From positions 1-64,000 of the forward strand of contig CP099603.1 in NCBI GenBank assembly GCA_024372625.1: a stretch of DNA of 64,000 nucleotides, read 5' to 3'. This document shows, one piece after another, positions 20,692-29,414 of the stretch; the stretch's first letter is position 1; each line of letters starts with the position of its first letter. A program made the position numbers and the translations under genes. The stretch comes from Comamonadaceae bacterium OTU4NAUVB1 (GTDB lineage Bacteria; Pseudomonadota; Gammaproteobacteria; Burkholderiales; Burkholderiaceae_C). The notes under the pieces are model-generated. The model made no database searches and was not told where the DNA came from. It saw only the letters and a list, made by a program, of their open reading frames with translations.

Positions 20692-20937
20692 CTAAATATG
20701 ATCCATTTTTAGAGAATGTTTGTTTTTGCTGATCCAACCGTAAGCAGTCTGCAAGGCAGCCTCCATGGCCTGCGCCTCGTTGAAAAAATCAAAAAAACTT
20801 ATGGGAACATCAAAAATTTCCCCATTCATGAGTGATCTGCAATTCACGGATGCCCAAAAATGATCCAAGGAAACTCGTTTGGCCGAACACACGCAGTCCC
20901 ATCCCTCGTGATACAAGTGATTGGTTTTTAAAGTCAT
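20692..20937 (-). CDS. Small hypothetical protein
   Basis: 81 residues, AT-rich coding. The sequence looks protein-like: a beta-rich first half (YHEGWDCVCSAKRVSLDHFWASV) and a C-terminal helix (EAQAMEAALQTAYGWI). The layout resembles small single-domain proteins of about 80 residues common in Burkholderiales, but I cannot name the family. No clear ribosome site. It is co-directional with, and 69 bp downstream of, the Crp-type regulator. Confidence 0.45.
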   Translation of the reverse strand: MTLKTNHLYHEGWDCVCSAKRVSLDHFWASVNCRSLMNGEIFDVPISFFDFFNEAQAMEAALQTAYGWISKNKHSLKMDHI

Positions 20938-21006
20938 TAAGATAAAACCTGGCTTTGCCGCTGTAACCCCGATTGGCGTCTTGGAAAAAATTTATCAAGA
21001 ATGAAA

Positions 21007-21681
21007 TCAGGTCAATGACTGACTGGAATCGAGCAGTCGATAAGAACCATCGATTTGCTTAAGCATGGTCCCAGTGTCTTTAAATTTCTTGATGACGCGA
21101 GCAGCGAGTTCACGAGATGTGCCGACATTTCTTCCTACATCGCCTGCTGAAATTTTAGTTCGCAGTACTTTGTGACCTTCTTCGTCCAAGGTTGAGATCT
21201 CTTGCAAAAACTTGAAAATTCTTTCTTGCCCGCCCTGCAGTGCCAACGACTCTATTTTTTTGTCAGCGGCTCGCAGCCGACTCACCAGACTGAGCATGAT
21301 CCGATTTTCAGGGGAGTCAAGGTGTGGCATGCACGATTGAAAAACCGCTCGTTCGATCACAAGCAATTCGCATGCGGTCACGGCCTTGACACTGGTCGAG
21401 TGAGGTTCCCCATCGATCAAACTCATCTCGCCAAAATAGTCGCCTTGCTTGAGGGTGCTGAAGATCACTTCCCGTCCACGCTCGTCTCGCGTGGTCACAT
21501 GCACTCGGCCGACCAAAATGGCGAAGAACGCATCGGACTGCGCGCCTTGACGAAAAATCAAGGCGTTGTCCTTGAACTTCTTTTTGACGAAAGAACCCGC
21601 CAGGGCTTCCAGCTGCGTTTCTGTCAGAGACGCGAAGATTGGCACCCTTCGCAGCAGTTCTTTGTTGGACAAGAGTGCCAT
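21007..21681 (-). CDS. Crp/Fnr-family transcriptional regulator
   Basis: 224 residues. The cyclic-nucleotide-binding beta-roll spans about residues 10-125, with GDYFGEMSLIDGEPHSTSVKA as the phosphate-binding cassette; the usual Arg after the Pro is replaced by His. The C-terminal winged helix includes SAGDVGRNVGTSRELAARVIKKF. There is no N-terminal Cys cluster, so it is not an Fnr oxygen sensor. It more resembles Crp-like or NtcA-like orphan regulators. Its target is unknown. Confidence 0.88.
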   Translation of the reverse strand: MALLSNKELLRRVPIFASLTETQLEALAGSFVKKKFKDNALIFRQGAQSDAFFAILVGRVHVTTRDERGREVIFSTLKQGDYFGEMSLIDGEPHSTSVKAVTACELLVIERAVFQSCMPHLDSPENRIMLSLVSRLRAADKKIESLALQGGQERIFKFLQEISTLDEEGHKVLRTKISAGDVGRNVGTSRELAARVIKKFKDTGTMLKQIDGSYRLLDSSQSLT

Positions 21682-21886
21682 GCCATACCTTTTTACAAAT
21701 TAAGCAAAATTTTATGCTGATCCTTGTGTCAACAGTCAATGCTTACTTACATTAAAGTTGGTTTGCGGCAACAAACAAGTTTTAGTTAAATATAAAGTTT
21801 TACAGCCAACAACTTCAGTAGGCTTTCTCCTTCAATGGCAAAAATTCAGCTGAAACAAGTTGATACCTGTGTCTAAGGAGAACCGG

Positions 21887-22063
21887 ATGTTATTGCTAAT
21901 TAGTTTGTTTCCAATCATTGCTTTTTTCTGTCTGGCTGTGGATTCGCATGCGCTGACCATCGATCAACTGACGCAGGCCCGGATCAGCCTGTCACATGCT
22001 TATCTCCAGTCCCACGCATCCAACATTTCTCTCGAGACACGTTACCTCATCGACTGCGATTGA
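21887..22063 (+). CDS. Small predicted exported protein
   Basis: 58 residues, preceded by a good AAGGAG ribosome site seven bases before the ATG. The first ~24 residues are a strongly hydrophobic signal sequence (LLLISLFPIIAFFCLA) with a likely cleavage after SHA, leaving a mature peptide of about 35 residues with one Cys near the end. No family recognised. The ribosome site and signal peptide are the only evidence that it is real. Confidence 0.45.
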   Translation: MLLLISLFPIIAFFCLAVDSHALTIDQLTQARISLSHAYLQSHASNISLETRYLIDCD

Positions 22064-22158
22064 ATCTCGACTTTTTATCTTGAACTCAGAGAATTAAGCA
22101 TCCAACCGCATCGACGTCATCGAGCGGAAATTTTGACCAAATTTTTTAAACAAGAAAC

Positions 22159-22664
22159 TCAAGCCTGCAGGAGTTTTTCAACCTCATCGACGGCGGCATG
22201 AAATCTGCTGAATACTTTGCTCAGACGCTGATTGTGCAAGTCGAAGATGGCATAGCCAGTCACTTTATAGAGCGACTTTTCTTCTGTGAGCGTTGGCGTT
22301 TCCAGCACTTCATAGATTCGGTAGATGCCGTGTTGAACCTTGATGCTTCCTCTGACGAGTCGCACGACTAGCGCTCGAGCAGCGTTGGGTTTGGCGCCGA
22401 TGGGCGATCCCAGGTCGTGGTCATCGAGTCCGCTTGGATCGTCCGAGAAGAATTCGAAGGATCGTTTCTCAACACGCAACGGTTGCCCGCCATGGCCAGC
22501 TGGGTCTGCTGCTCGTACAAGGCAGTAATGGCGAAGCGTGATTCGCCGTTGGGCCACTCCACCTCGAGGCAGGCGTCGTTCAGGGCCTGCCAGATGGTCT
22601 GTGTGACCGTGAGCGTGTCTACGCTGTCTGGTCCGCTAACCGTGATCGTGATTGGTGCTGACAT
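22159..22664 (-). pseudogene. Hypothetical gene with probable frameshift
   Basis: Two overlapping frames each look protein-like over only part of their length. The first (from 22664) is convincing from MSAPITITVSGPDSVDTLTV to about QQTQLAMAGNR, then becomes Ser/Arg-rich. The second is convincing from about FEFFSDDPSGLDDHD to the C-terminal KVFSRFHAAVDEVEKLLQA and is Arg-rich before that. Joining them near 22470 gives one protein of roughly 165 residues. It follows the 2OG-Fe(II) oxygenase gene by 54 bp on the same strand. No family recognised. Confidence 0.5.
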
Positions 22665-22718
22665 GGTGCTGCTCCAGTTTCTTGGCGACTCAACCCAGCG
22701 AGCGGCTTGGCTGTTGGC

Positions 22719-23627
22719 TCATCGCGCAAGGGGTCGGGTTTTGCGGGTCAGCCTTTTCATCGCCTTCCAAACCAGTGGCGGCGTCAGCAGGCGGGCTGCC
22801 TTTTTGACGCGATCGGTCTTGCGTGTCTTCATGAAGACGGACACCGCTTCGTCCGGGTCCTGTTGCCCTGCCTTCGGGCTGGTGTAGTAGTAGCAAGCCA
22901 CAGAGCGTCGGGTCACGCCCTCGGGCGGGCACAGGGGTCCTGGGTGACCGTGGTAGCTCGCCGGGCCGTGCGGCATCAGGAGCGTGTGGCCGAACTCCGG
23001 TGACACCCGTGCCTTGCACTGTCCGTTCTTGGCGTTCCACAGTTCCAGCACCCCTCCCCAGGCGTCCTGCCAGCCGCGGTTAAGGTAGGTGATCATCACC
23101 ATCTCGTTCTTCAGCCCGACGTGCGGGTGGAAGCTGAAGTCGCGGTGGATGGCAAAGTTGCCTCCCGGGCGGCTCTCATGCAACCCACCGCCGAAGTGCT
23201 GTGGGTCTGTGAGCAAGTAGGGCGTTCCGGTGATGTCCGAAAGCCATTGCGTGAACCAGCTGGAGTTCACGACGTTGAAGTAGAGCTGCGAGGCCGGACC
23301 CAAGGCCGCGCCGAGTTCCGAGCGACGCGTGGATTCGTAGACGCTGCGCACGTCCTTCCAGCCACCTTCGGGCCGAAGGTCGAACTCTTCTTGTACCAGT
23401 TCCAGCAGGGCGGGGTTGAACAGGTCTTTGATCACCAGGTGAGGAAACGGCGCCGCAGCATGCAGGCGCGATCTCAACTGCGCAATGGACTCCGGCGTGA
23501 AGTAGGAACGCCCCACCAGCTGGCCGAGCTGCAGCCGCACGCCACGAATGTGAACCGTGTCGGGAGACCGGTCGCTCACAACACGTAAGGTGGGAGAGAA
23601 CGCAGGAGAAAGCCATTGAGCCGACAT
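22719..23627 (-). CDS. 2-oxoglutarate/Fe(II)-dependent oxygenase
   Basis: 302 residues from MSAQWLSPAF, with a GGTGG-type ribosome site upstream. The double-stranded beta-helix iron site is HRD in FAIHRDFSFHP, the distal His in ASYHGHPG, and the 2-oxoglutarate Arg in TRRSVACYYY. The N-terminal PFPHLVIKDLFNP is typical of prolyl-4-hydroxylase-like proteins. It hydroxylates an unknown protein or small-molecule substrate with O2 and 2-oxoglutarate. A frameshifted hypothetical gene follows on the same strand. Confidence 0.85.
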   Translation of the reverse strand: MSAQWLSPAFSPTLRVVSDRSPDTVHIRGVRLQLGQLVGRSYFTPESIAQLRSRLHAAAPFPHLVIKDLFNPALLELVQEEFDLRPEGGWKDVRSVYESTRRSELGAALGPASQLYFNVVNSSWFTQWLSDITGTPYLLTDPQHFGGGLHESRPGGNFAIHRDFSFHPHVGLKNEMVMITYLNRGWQDAWGGVLELWNAKNGQCKARVSPEFGHTLLMPHGPASYHGHPGPLCPPEGVTRRSVACYYYTSPKAGQQDPDEAVSVFMKTRKTDRVKKAARLLTPPLVWKAMKRLTRKTRPLAR

Positions 23628-23985
23628 CGAACACCACCTTTGCGAAGACCTCCTTTGCAAGGATCTGATGAGGTCTAAAGTAGTAAATGTAGCTCGATGC
23701 CAAATAAAAGCGCATGACGTCGTCGCCATTTCGTGACGACAATTTCACACTTTGGACAGGTTTAGGTACTTTGTTGAAAGATGAGTGGCTTGTGACACTA
23801 AATCGGATTCTTCCGATTCGGGTTTATGCCATATTTTTTCAATCCACTCAAATCAAAAGAGCAATGCACCATTAATCACTAATAAAAAAGTGAAAGGAAA
23901 CATGTTGATCAGCTCTTTTCTCGACGGCTGCCATCTTTATCAAAATACTTTTTTTATTTGAAACGCGTTGCAATATTGGGAGTGC
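23628..23985. other. Intergenic region, no gene seen
   Basis: About 360 bp, AT-rich in its right half. It lies between the promoter side of the oxygenase gene and the 3' end of the histidine kinase gene. I see no gene and no convincing terminator. Confidence 0.5.
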
Positions 23986-26034
23986 TCACGTCAACTCGCC
24001 AAAGGTGCTCATCGCCTGTTCGTCATGATCGAGCACGGCTCGTACCGCGCGGTGCAGGTCTTCAATCCTGAAAGGCTTGCGCAGCACCACAGCATTGGCG
24101 ATGCCGTTGAGTGCCAACGTGTCCGAGTAACCGCTGACGAAGACAATCGGGAGCGCTGGATACTGCGCCTGTGCCGCTTTGCCCAACACCGCGCCATTCA
24201 TGCCGGGCATCAGGAAGTCGATGACCATGACATCAGGCTGGCGTGCCTGGATCGATGCCAGCCCGGCCTGTCCGTCCACCGCGGCCTGGACGTCGAAACC
24301 CAGGTGCTCCAGGCCGGCGACGATGATCTCGCGCACCGCTGCGTCGTCATCCACCACCAAGGCATAGAGGCGCGCCAGCACAAGACCCTCCTGCATCTCG
24401 TCCTGACGTGCCGCATGATCTTCGGCAGTCACAAGCGGCTCGACGCGAGGCAACGAGATCAGAACGGTGGTGCCTTGGCCCGGCTGACTCTGGATGACCA
24501 GGTGGCCTTCGCACTGCTGCACGAAGCCATGCACCTGGGCCAGTCCGAGCCCGGTGCCTTTACCGCGTTCCTTGGTGGTGAAGAAAGGCTCGGTTGCACG
24601 TGCCAGCACTTCCGGTGACATCCCTGTCCCTGTATCGGTGAGCCAGACGTCCACCGAGCGTCCATCCGCGGACTCGCACGAATCGATCTCGATCGAGCCG
24701 CCGTCGGGCATGGCATCACGCGCGTTGACCGCCAGATTCAACAGGGCCAGCTCGAGCTGGTCCGGATCTGTTCGTGCCCAGAGGCCGGGCGTGCCCTGGA
24801 GCGTTAGGCTGATGCCCGGACCCAGGGCATTGCCGATCAAGGTATGCGCGCTGGTCAGGACCGCCTGGATGTCGGTGGCCTCCATGGTGAGGCGTTGGGT
24901 CCTCGAGAACGCCAGAAGCTGGCTGGTGACCTTCGCACCCTTGCTGGTGGCCGTCATGGCGTTGTCGACGTAGCGGTGCTCGACCATGTCCTTGGGCAAG
25001 CGCCGCCGCAACAGCTGCAGGTTGCCGCTGATGGCCATCAAGAGGTTGTTGAAGTCGTGCGCGATGCCGCCGGTGAGCTGCCCGATGGTTTCCATCTTGT
25101 GGGCGTTCTGCAGCGTGACTTCGGTGCGCAGCCGGTCGCTGTTGGCCTGTTCCAGGGCTTTGGCCTGGACCGACAGCTTGCGTTCCATTTCCTGGCGGTG
25201 ATGGCTTTGGAGGTCGGCCTGGTGGCCTCGCACCTGCTCCAACTTCAGGAGCGTGCGACCGTCGCGCAGGATCAGAAGCGCCAGCGGCCAGACGGTGACC
25301 ACCACGATCAGGGCGATGGCGGTCTGCACGCTGAGCTTGTCGTTTAGCACGCCCTGGAGCAGCAGCCAGCCCGCCACGACCGGCACCAGCAGCATGAGCA
25401 GCTGCCGGCGTGTGGCCGCGCCACCGGGCGACGCCGAAGCAATGACGCCCGACCAACCCTGGGCTGGCGAACACATCAGGACGGCCAGGGCGAGCAGCAC
25501 CAGACTGGCCGCGGTGTGAGGTGCCATGGTGTTGAACAGCCACACCTCGTACAACCCGGTGACACCATAGACACGGCCCAGCAACCCGGTCGCCGCGATG
25601 ACCAGGGCCAACCCTGCACCGGCATCGGCCCAGAGGCGATTCGGGCGTTGCATCAACAGGGACAACGCGACGAGCGAGCAAGCGACGGCCGTGGCGATGG
25701 CGGTTCGTCCGGCCTGGGCAGCCGGCATGCCGAACACGAATTGGGCAACGGCCGGGCTGATTGCGTCGCGGCCAGCGACCAGATGACTGAGCAGGATGGA
25801 GACCCCGCCCGTCAGGGTCAGTCCAGCCGTCCATGTTCGCAGTCGCGCCCAGGACGTGGTCGCCGTCAAGACCGAGATCGACAAAAACACCAGGAAGGCC
25901 GCCGTGGAAACCGACATGCCCTGGAGCTGCGGATACATCCCGGTCAAGGCATGGATTTGATTCCCGTAGCCTGTCAGCGTCAGGAATGCCGACATGAGCG
26001 CCAGCACGGCGAAGCAGCGAGCGACCTTGAGCAT
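23986..26034 (-). CDS. Hybrid histidine kinase with integral-membrane sensor
   Basis: 682 residues. The first ~265 are hydrophobic with about seven or eight predicted membrane helices and no recognised ligand domain. A coiled stretch leads into the H-box GGIAHDFNNLL, then ATP-binding N and G boxes (NLAVNARDAM, TDTGTGM, GKGTGLGLAQVHG). A receiver domain ends the protein, with LVVDDD, phospho-acceptor Asp in DFLMPGMNG, Ser in FVSGYSD and Lys in LRKPF. No HTH output is present, so phosphate may be passed to another protein or the receiver may regulate the kinase. No partner regulator is adjacent. Confidence 0.9.
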   Translation of the reverse strand: MLKVARCFAVLALMSAFLTLTGYGNQIHALTGMYPQLQGMSVSTAAFLVFLSISVLTATTSWARLRTWTAGLTLTGGVSILLSHLVAGRDAISPAVAQFVFGMPAAQAGRTAIATAVACSLVALSLLMQRPNRLWADAGAGLALVIAATGLLGRVYGVTGLYEVWLFNTMAPHTAASLVLLALAVLMCSPAQGWSGVIASASPGGAATRRQLLMLLVPVVAGWLLLQGVLNDKLSVQTAIALIVVVTVWPLALLILRDGRTLLKLEQVRGHQADLQSHHRQEMERKLSVQAKALEQANSDRLRTEVTLQNAHKMETIGQLTGGIAHDFNNLLMAISGNLQLLRRRLPKDMVEHRYVDNAMTATSKGAKVTSQLLAFSRTQRLTMEATDIQAVLTSAHTLIGNALGPGISLTLQGTPGLWARTDPDQLELALLNLAVNARDAMPDGGSIEIDSCESADGRSVDVWLTDTGTGMSPEVLARATEPFFTTKERGKGTGLGLAQVHGFVQQCEGHLVIQSQPGQGTTVLISLPRVEPLVTAEDHAARQDEMQEGLVLARLYALVVDDDAAVREIIVAGLEHLGFDVQAAVDGQAGLASIQARQPDVMVIDFLMPGMNGAVLGKAAQAQYPALPIVFVSGYSDTLALNGIANAVVLRKPFRIEDLHRAVRAVLDHDEQAMSTFGELT

Positions 26035-26376
26035 AGGTCGCGAGTATGCCCAAGACCCTGCACCGTGCAGGATAAATCCTACTTTTTTGTTCTGGTCAAG
26101 TCAGGCCGCTTGATCGAACCCGTCGAACAAAGGCGTTGGTTCGACAGGCATGGAAAGGCAAGAGCAACCAGCTTGCGATACAGAACGACTGCCGTTCATT
26201 CCCGGAAGTTAATTCATCATCATCACAAGCACTCTGCAGCGATGCATGAGCGAGTTGTCAAAGGTCGCAACAGGCAACCAAGCACGCGTTAGGACTTTCC
26301 GTAATCGCACAAAAAATAGAGAGATTTCAATTTTAATTATGTGAATGTTCAATTCACATCACTTAAAAATACATGA
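26035..26376. other. Intergenic region with a palindrome before the kinase gene
   Basis: About 340 bp. Near the kinase start, 26057-26071 reads CCTGCACCGTGCAGG, two 7-bp inverted arms around one base; it could be an operator. Otherwise nothing recognised. Confidence 0.4.
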
Positions 26377-27222
26377 TCACCTGCGGCTTTGATACCAAGT
26401 AAGGCCTTGCTGTTCTAAGGTTCCCTTTACATGTTTGATGTCAAACTGTCCAGATCTTGCTATTAATTGACGCCAACTCTTGCATCCATAAATTTGTGGC
26501 CGTTGATCAGGATGGCAAATGCGGATCTTAGCGATGGCCAAATCTAAGCGTGTCATTTCGCCAGCAGAGCTTACATTTTCTTGACTTTTCAGAAGATGAA
26601 CTGCAGTGCTATTCGGCCAATCTACTGTGCCGTCCGGCATAATGCCGTGAAGTAGGGCTCCGAAGTGTGGACCTTGAACGAATGCTTCAAGACGATTTTT
26701 AGACTCGAGCATGGTGTCTGTCCATTGAAGTAACTCCTCATAGCAAAACCGTGCTGCTTCCAAGCCCTCATCCAGTAATAGCATTGCCTGGTTGCACTTT
26801 TCATCAATAGCTAAATCATAATCTTCCAACAGGTGATGAACAATACGATTGCGCAAGTTCTTAAACTCTTCTAATCTGTTGCGAGTCTGAGTCAATTGTT
26901 CGGATGGAAGCTCAAAAAAATGGCTTGTTTTAAAAGATATATTTCCATTACCGGATTCGCTTGAATTCGAATCTTTATGAATGCTTCTTATTTCACGAAG
27001 ATATGAATGATTGAGTTCATCAAATAAAAATCCCATGGGCCTGGCCGCATATAGATTTTTACGATGCCTCTGGTTATCTAACGCAGTTTCGAGGGTGCCT
27101 GAATTAGTGTTGCCGATAAGTAGCGCTTTGAGTTGCATCTCATACCGCTGAACGCAAAGCATGAAGTCGCCTAGTTTTAGCTGAACATCGACTATTGGCT
27201 GCAGTGATGATTTCTTGTCCAT
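26377..27222 (-). CDS. Hypothetical protein with OST-HTH/LOTUS-like C-terminus
   Basis: 281 residues, coded with clearly lower GC than its neighbours. The N-terminal two thirds are helical with no named domain (FKNLRNRIVHHLLEDYD recalls HEPN-like RNxxxH helices). The last ~70 residues fit the OST-HTH/LOTUS pattern: a helix with DLAIAKIRI, then the PQIYGCKSWRQLIARSGQFDI segment typical of that fold. LOTUS domains bind RNA, including G-quadruplexes, and bacterial versions often accompany NYN/PIN nucleases; none is present here. An RNA-related role is an inference. The base composition suggests acquisition by transfer. Confidence 0.6.
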   Translation of the reverse strand: MDKKSSLQPIVDVQLKLGDFMLCVQRYEMQLKALLIGNTNSGTLETALDNQRHRKNLYAARPMGFLFDELNHSYLREIRSIHKDSNSSESGNGNISFKTSHFFELPSEQLTQTRNRLEEFKNLRNRIVHHLLEDYDLAIDEKCNQAMLLLDEGLEAARFCYEELLQWTDTMLESKNRLEAFVQGPHFGALLHGIMPDGTVDWPNSTAVHLLKSQENVSSAGEMTRLDLAIAKIRICHPDQRPQIYGCKSWRQLIARSGQFDIKHVKGTLEQQGLTWYQSRR

Positions 27223-27283
27223 CAAGATCAGACTTGATTTATTAAAAAAGGGATTGTGCCCACGTCGTGTCGATCAAACTGGT

Positions 27284-28168
27284 TCAGTTCTCTGACATGT
27301 CGAGCAAAGTTTGAAGCGTTACTTTCGTCGCATCGTCTTCCAGCTGGGTGCGCCGTGCAATGCCCAGCGCTCTCGACAGCGCCGGTTTCAGTGGCCGTGT
27401 GGTGATGCGGGGATCGGGCTGCGGCGCACCGGCCTCGTGGGGTAGCAGCGCCGCGCCATAGCCAGCCGCCACCAGGCTCTTCATCGCGTCGTTGTAGTTC
27501 AGCTCAATGCGCACCTGTGGCTGCTCACCACCTTCAGCAAACCACTCAGCGGTCTGGCGCGACAGCCGGGTGCCGCGATCGTTGGCGATCAGTGGCCGGG
27601 CGGCCAGCCAAGCGGGCGTCGCGTGCCGAGGTGGCTTCCATTCGGTCGGGATGAAGGCCAACACCGGCGACTGGCGCCAGGCGTGCACGTGCAGCCCGCG
27701 CAAGGTCGGCTGTGGCAGCGCGACGATGCCGACGTCCAGACTGCCGGAGACCAGCCGCACCAGTGCTTCTTCGCTCGTCATCACCGCAACCTGTACGTCG
27801 ATCTTCGGATGTTTGACGGACAGGATCTCCAGCGCCTGAGGCAGAAGGTAGGCAAGGGCGCCCGTCGAGGCACCCACGCGCACGCGACCGCCGCGCGTTG
27901 CAATCTGGCGCTGCACGGTCTGCAGCAAATCGTCGGCTTCGCTCAACAGCCGTCTTGCCTTGTCGATGAGCAGGCTGCCGGCCGAGGTGGGGGTGACGCC
28001 ACCGGGCGCTCGATGCAGCAGGCGTGCGCCCAGACGCGCTTCGAGTTGGGCCACGTGCAGCGTCACCGTGGGCGGCGCCAGGTGCAAGGCCTTGGCGGCT
28101 GCGACGAAGGAGCCGAGGTCGGCCACCGTCAGCAGGGTACGCAGTCGGTCGAGGTTGAGTTCACGCAT
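27284..28168 (-). CDS. LysR-family regulator (intact copy of a duplicated gene)
   Basis: 294 residues. The HTH is [26 protein letters not shown] (about residues 18-43), followed by a LysR substrate domain from about 92. Divergent from argC with a 126-bp gap. A TGAA-N11-TTCA element at 28194-28212 fits a T-N11-A LysR box. The 3' two thirds of this gene are repeated, diverged and truncated, at 44509-45083. Control of argC by this protein is suggested only by position. Confidence 0.88.
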   Translation of the reverse strand: MRELNLDRLRTLLTVADLGSFVAAAKALHLAPPTVTLHVAQLEARLGARLLHRAPGGVTPTSAGSLLIDKARRLLSEADDLLQTVQRQIATRGGRVRVGASTGALAYLLPQALEILSVKHPKIDVQVAVMTSEEALVRLVSGSLDVGIVALPQPTLRGLHVHAWRQSPVLAFIPTEWKPPRHATPAWLAARPLIANDRGTRLSRQTAEWFAEGGEQPQVRIELNYNDAMKSLVAAGYGAALLPHEAGAPQPDPRITTRPLKPALSRALGIARRTQLEDDATKVTLQTLLDMSEN

Positions 28169-28193
28169 CGTGCCGCTTTCGATCTAATTTTGC

Positions 28194-28212
28194 TGAAATC
28201 ATTCAGGATTCA
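28194..28212. promoter_or_regulatory. Candidate LysR box (TGAA-N11-TTCA)
   Basis: Short 4-bp arms with 11-base spacing in the LysR/argC divergent promoter region. Position is right; the arms are too short to be sure. Confidence 0.3.
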
Positions 28213-28294
28213 TGAACTAGCAGTTTGTCAGATTCAACTGGTCTGCATGCGGCTGGCATCGCACCATCGGCTCCCCACACCCAAGGAGTACCGC

Positions 28295-29224
28295 ATGACC
28301 GCGCTTGTTTTCATCGATGGCGACCAAGGCACGACCGGCCTGCAAGTGCGCGAATGGCTGGCCGGACGCACCGACCTGCGTCTGCTGCAACTGCCCGAGG
28401 CCCATCGCAAGCGTGCGTCGCACCGTGCGGAAGCGCTGAATGATTGCGACATTGCCTTGCTGTGCCTGCCGGACGATGCAGCGCGCGAGGCCGTGGCGCT
28501 GGTGCGCCGTCCCGAGGTGCGTGTCATCGATGCGAGTTCGGCCCACCGCACCACGTCGGGCTGGGTCTACGGCCTGCCGGAGCTGGCAGCGGGTCAGCCA
28601 GAGCGCATCGCCCATGCCCAACGCGTCAGCAACCCGGGCTGCTACCCGACGGGCGCGGTGACGCTGCTCAGACCCCTGATCGAAGCTGGTTTGCTGCCGG
28701 CCGACTACCCGCTGACCATCCATGCGGTCTCAGGCTATTCGGGACGCGGCCGCGCCGGGCTGGAGGACCATGAAGGCGCTGGCGCCGCCAGTGCTGCGCC
28801 TTTCCAGGTCTACGGACTCGGCCTTCACCACAAGCATGTGCCCGAGATCCAGCAGCATGCCGGCTTGACGCAGGCGCCGGTGTTCGTACCCGCCTACGGC
28901 AACTACCGCCAGGGCATCGTGGTGACGATCGCTTTGCACCTTCGCCTGCTGCCCATAGACGCGACGGTCGAGCGCCTGCACGTTGCGCTGCAGGCGCGGT
29001 ACGCGGGTCAGCCTTTCATCGAGGTGCAGCCGCTGGTGGAGGAGGCTGATGCGCAGCGGCTTGACCCTCGCGCTCTCAACGGCACAAACCAGCTGCGGCT
29101 CGCCGTGTTCGGGCAACCGAAGACGGGTCAGGTGCTGATGACGGCGGTGTTCGACAACCTGGGCAAGGGCGCTGCCGGCGCGGCGGTGCAGAACCTCGAT
29201 CTGATGCTTGGACTGCTGTCATAG
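28295..29224 (+). CDS. argC: N-acetyl-gamma-glutamyl-phosphate reductase, short type
   Basis: 309 residues, typical of the type-2 (short) ArgC. N-terminal [18 protein letters not shown] is the NADP-binding region, the catalytic Cys is in SNPGCYPTG, and the active-site His region is [10 protein letters not shown]. It reduces N-acetyl-glutamyl phosphate to the semialdehyde in arginine synthesis. An AAGGAG ribosome site lies six bases before the ATG. It stands alone, without other arg genes, next to a divergent LysR gene, an unusual setting for a housekeeping argC; a second long-type argC may exist elsewhere in the genome (inference). Confidence 0.92.
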   Translation: MTALVFIDGDQGTTGLQVREWLAGRTDLRLLQLPEAHRKRASHRAEALNDCDIALLCLPDDAAREAVALVRRPEVRVIDASSAHRTTSGWVYGLPELAAGQPERIAHAQRVSNPGCYPTGAVTLLRPLIEAGLLPADYPLTIHAVSGYSGRGRAGLEDHEGAGAASAAPFQVYGLGLHHKHVPEIQQHAGLTQAPVFVPAYGNYRQGIVVTIALHLRLLPIDATVERLHVALQARYAGQPFIEVQPLVEEADAQRLDPRALNGTNQLRLAVFGQPKTGQVLMTAVFDNLGKGAAGAAVQNLDLMLGLLS

Positions 29225-29328
29225 GTCGCGCAACAAAACCATTGGCGTTTTGACGCTGCCTTGATCTGGCGGGAGGTTAAACCCACGGCGCCCTGTGCAT
29301 GGAAGTCCCACACAAGCCTGCCAACCTA

Positions 29329-29354
29329 GCGAGTTTCGCGCATGCGAAACTCGC
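29329..29354. repeat. 11-bp hairpin with GTTTCGC/GCGAAAC core
   Basis: GCGAGTTTCGC and GCGAAACTCGC arms around GCAT, about 105 bp after argC. It shares its core with the hairpin at 6285-6302. No T-run follows, so terminator function is uncertain. Confidence 0.5.
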
Positions 29355-29392
29355 ACCCTATGCAACGCGCCACATAACCAGGTCTTTCTGAG

Positions 29393-29404
29393 GCTGATTA
29401 TGTG
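29393..29404 (+). repeat. Near-copy of the 13-bp repeat (GCTGATTATGTG)
   Basis: Matches the last ten bases of TGTTGATTATGTG. It lies just after a CACATAACC element at 29371-29379 in inverted orientation, so the two could pair as a loose hairpin. Confidence 0.4.
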
Positions 29405-29414
29405 ATCTGTGACT

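Noticed and set aside
24716..26053. Second long minus-strand frame overlapping the histidine kinase
   Set aside because: Arg/Gly/Pro/His-rich reading in another frame of the same strand; the kinase frame contains all domains.
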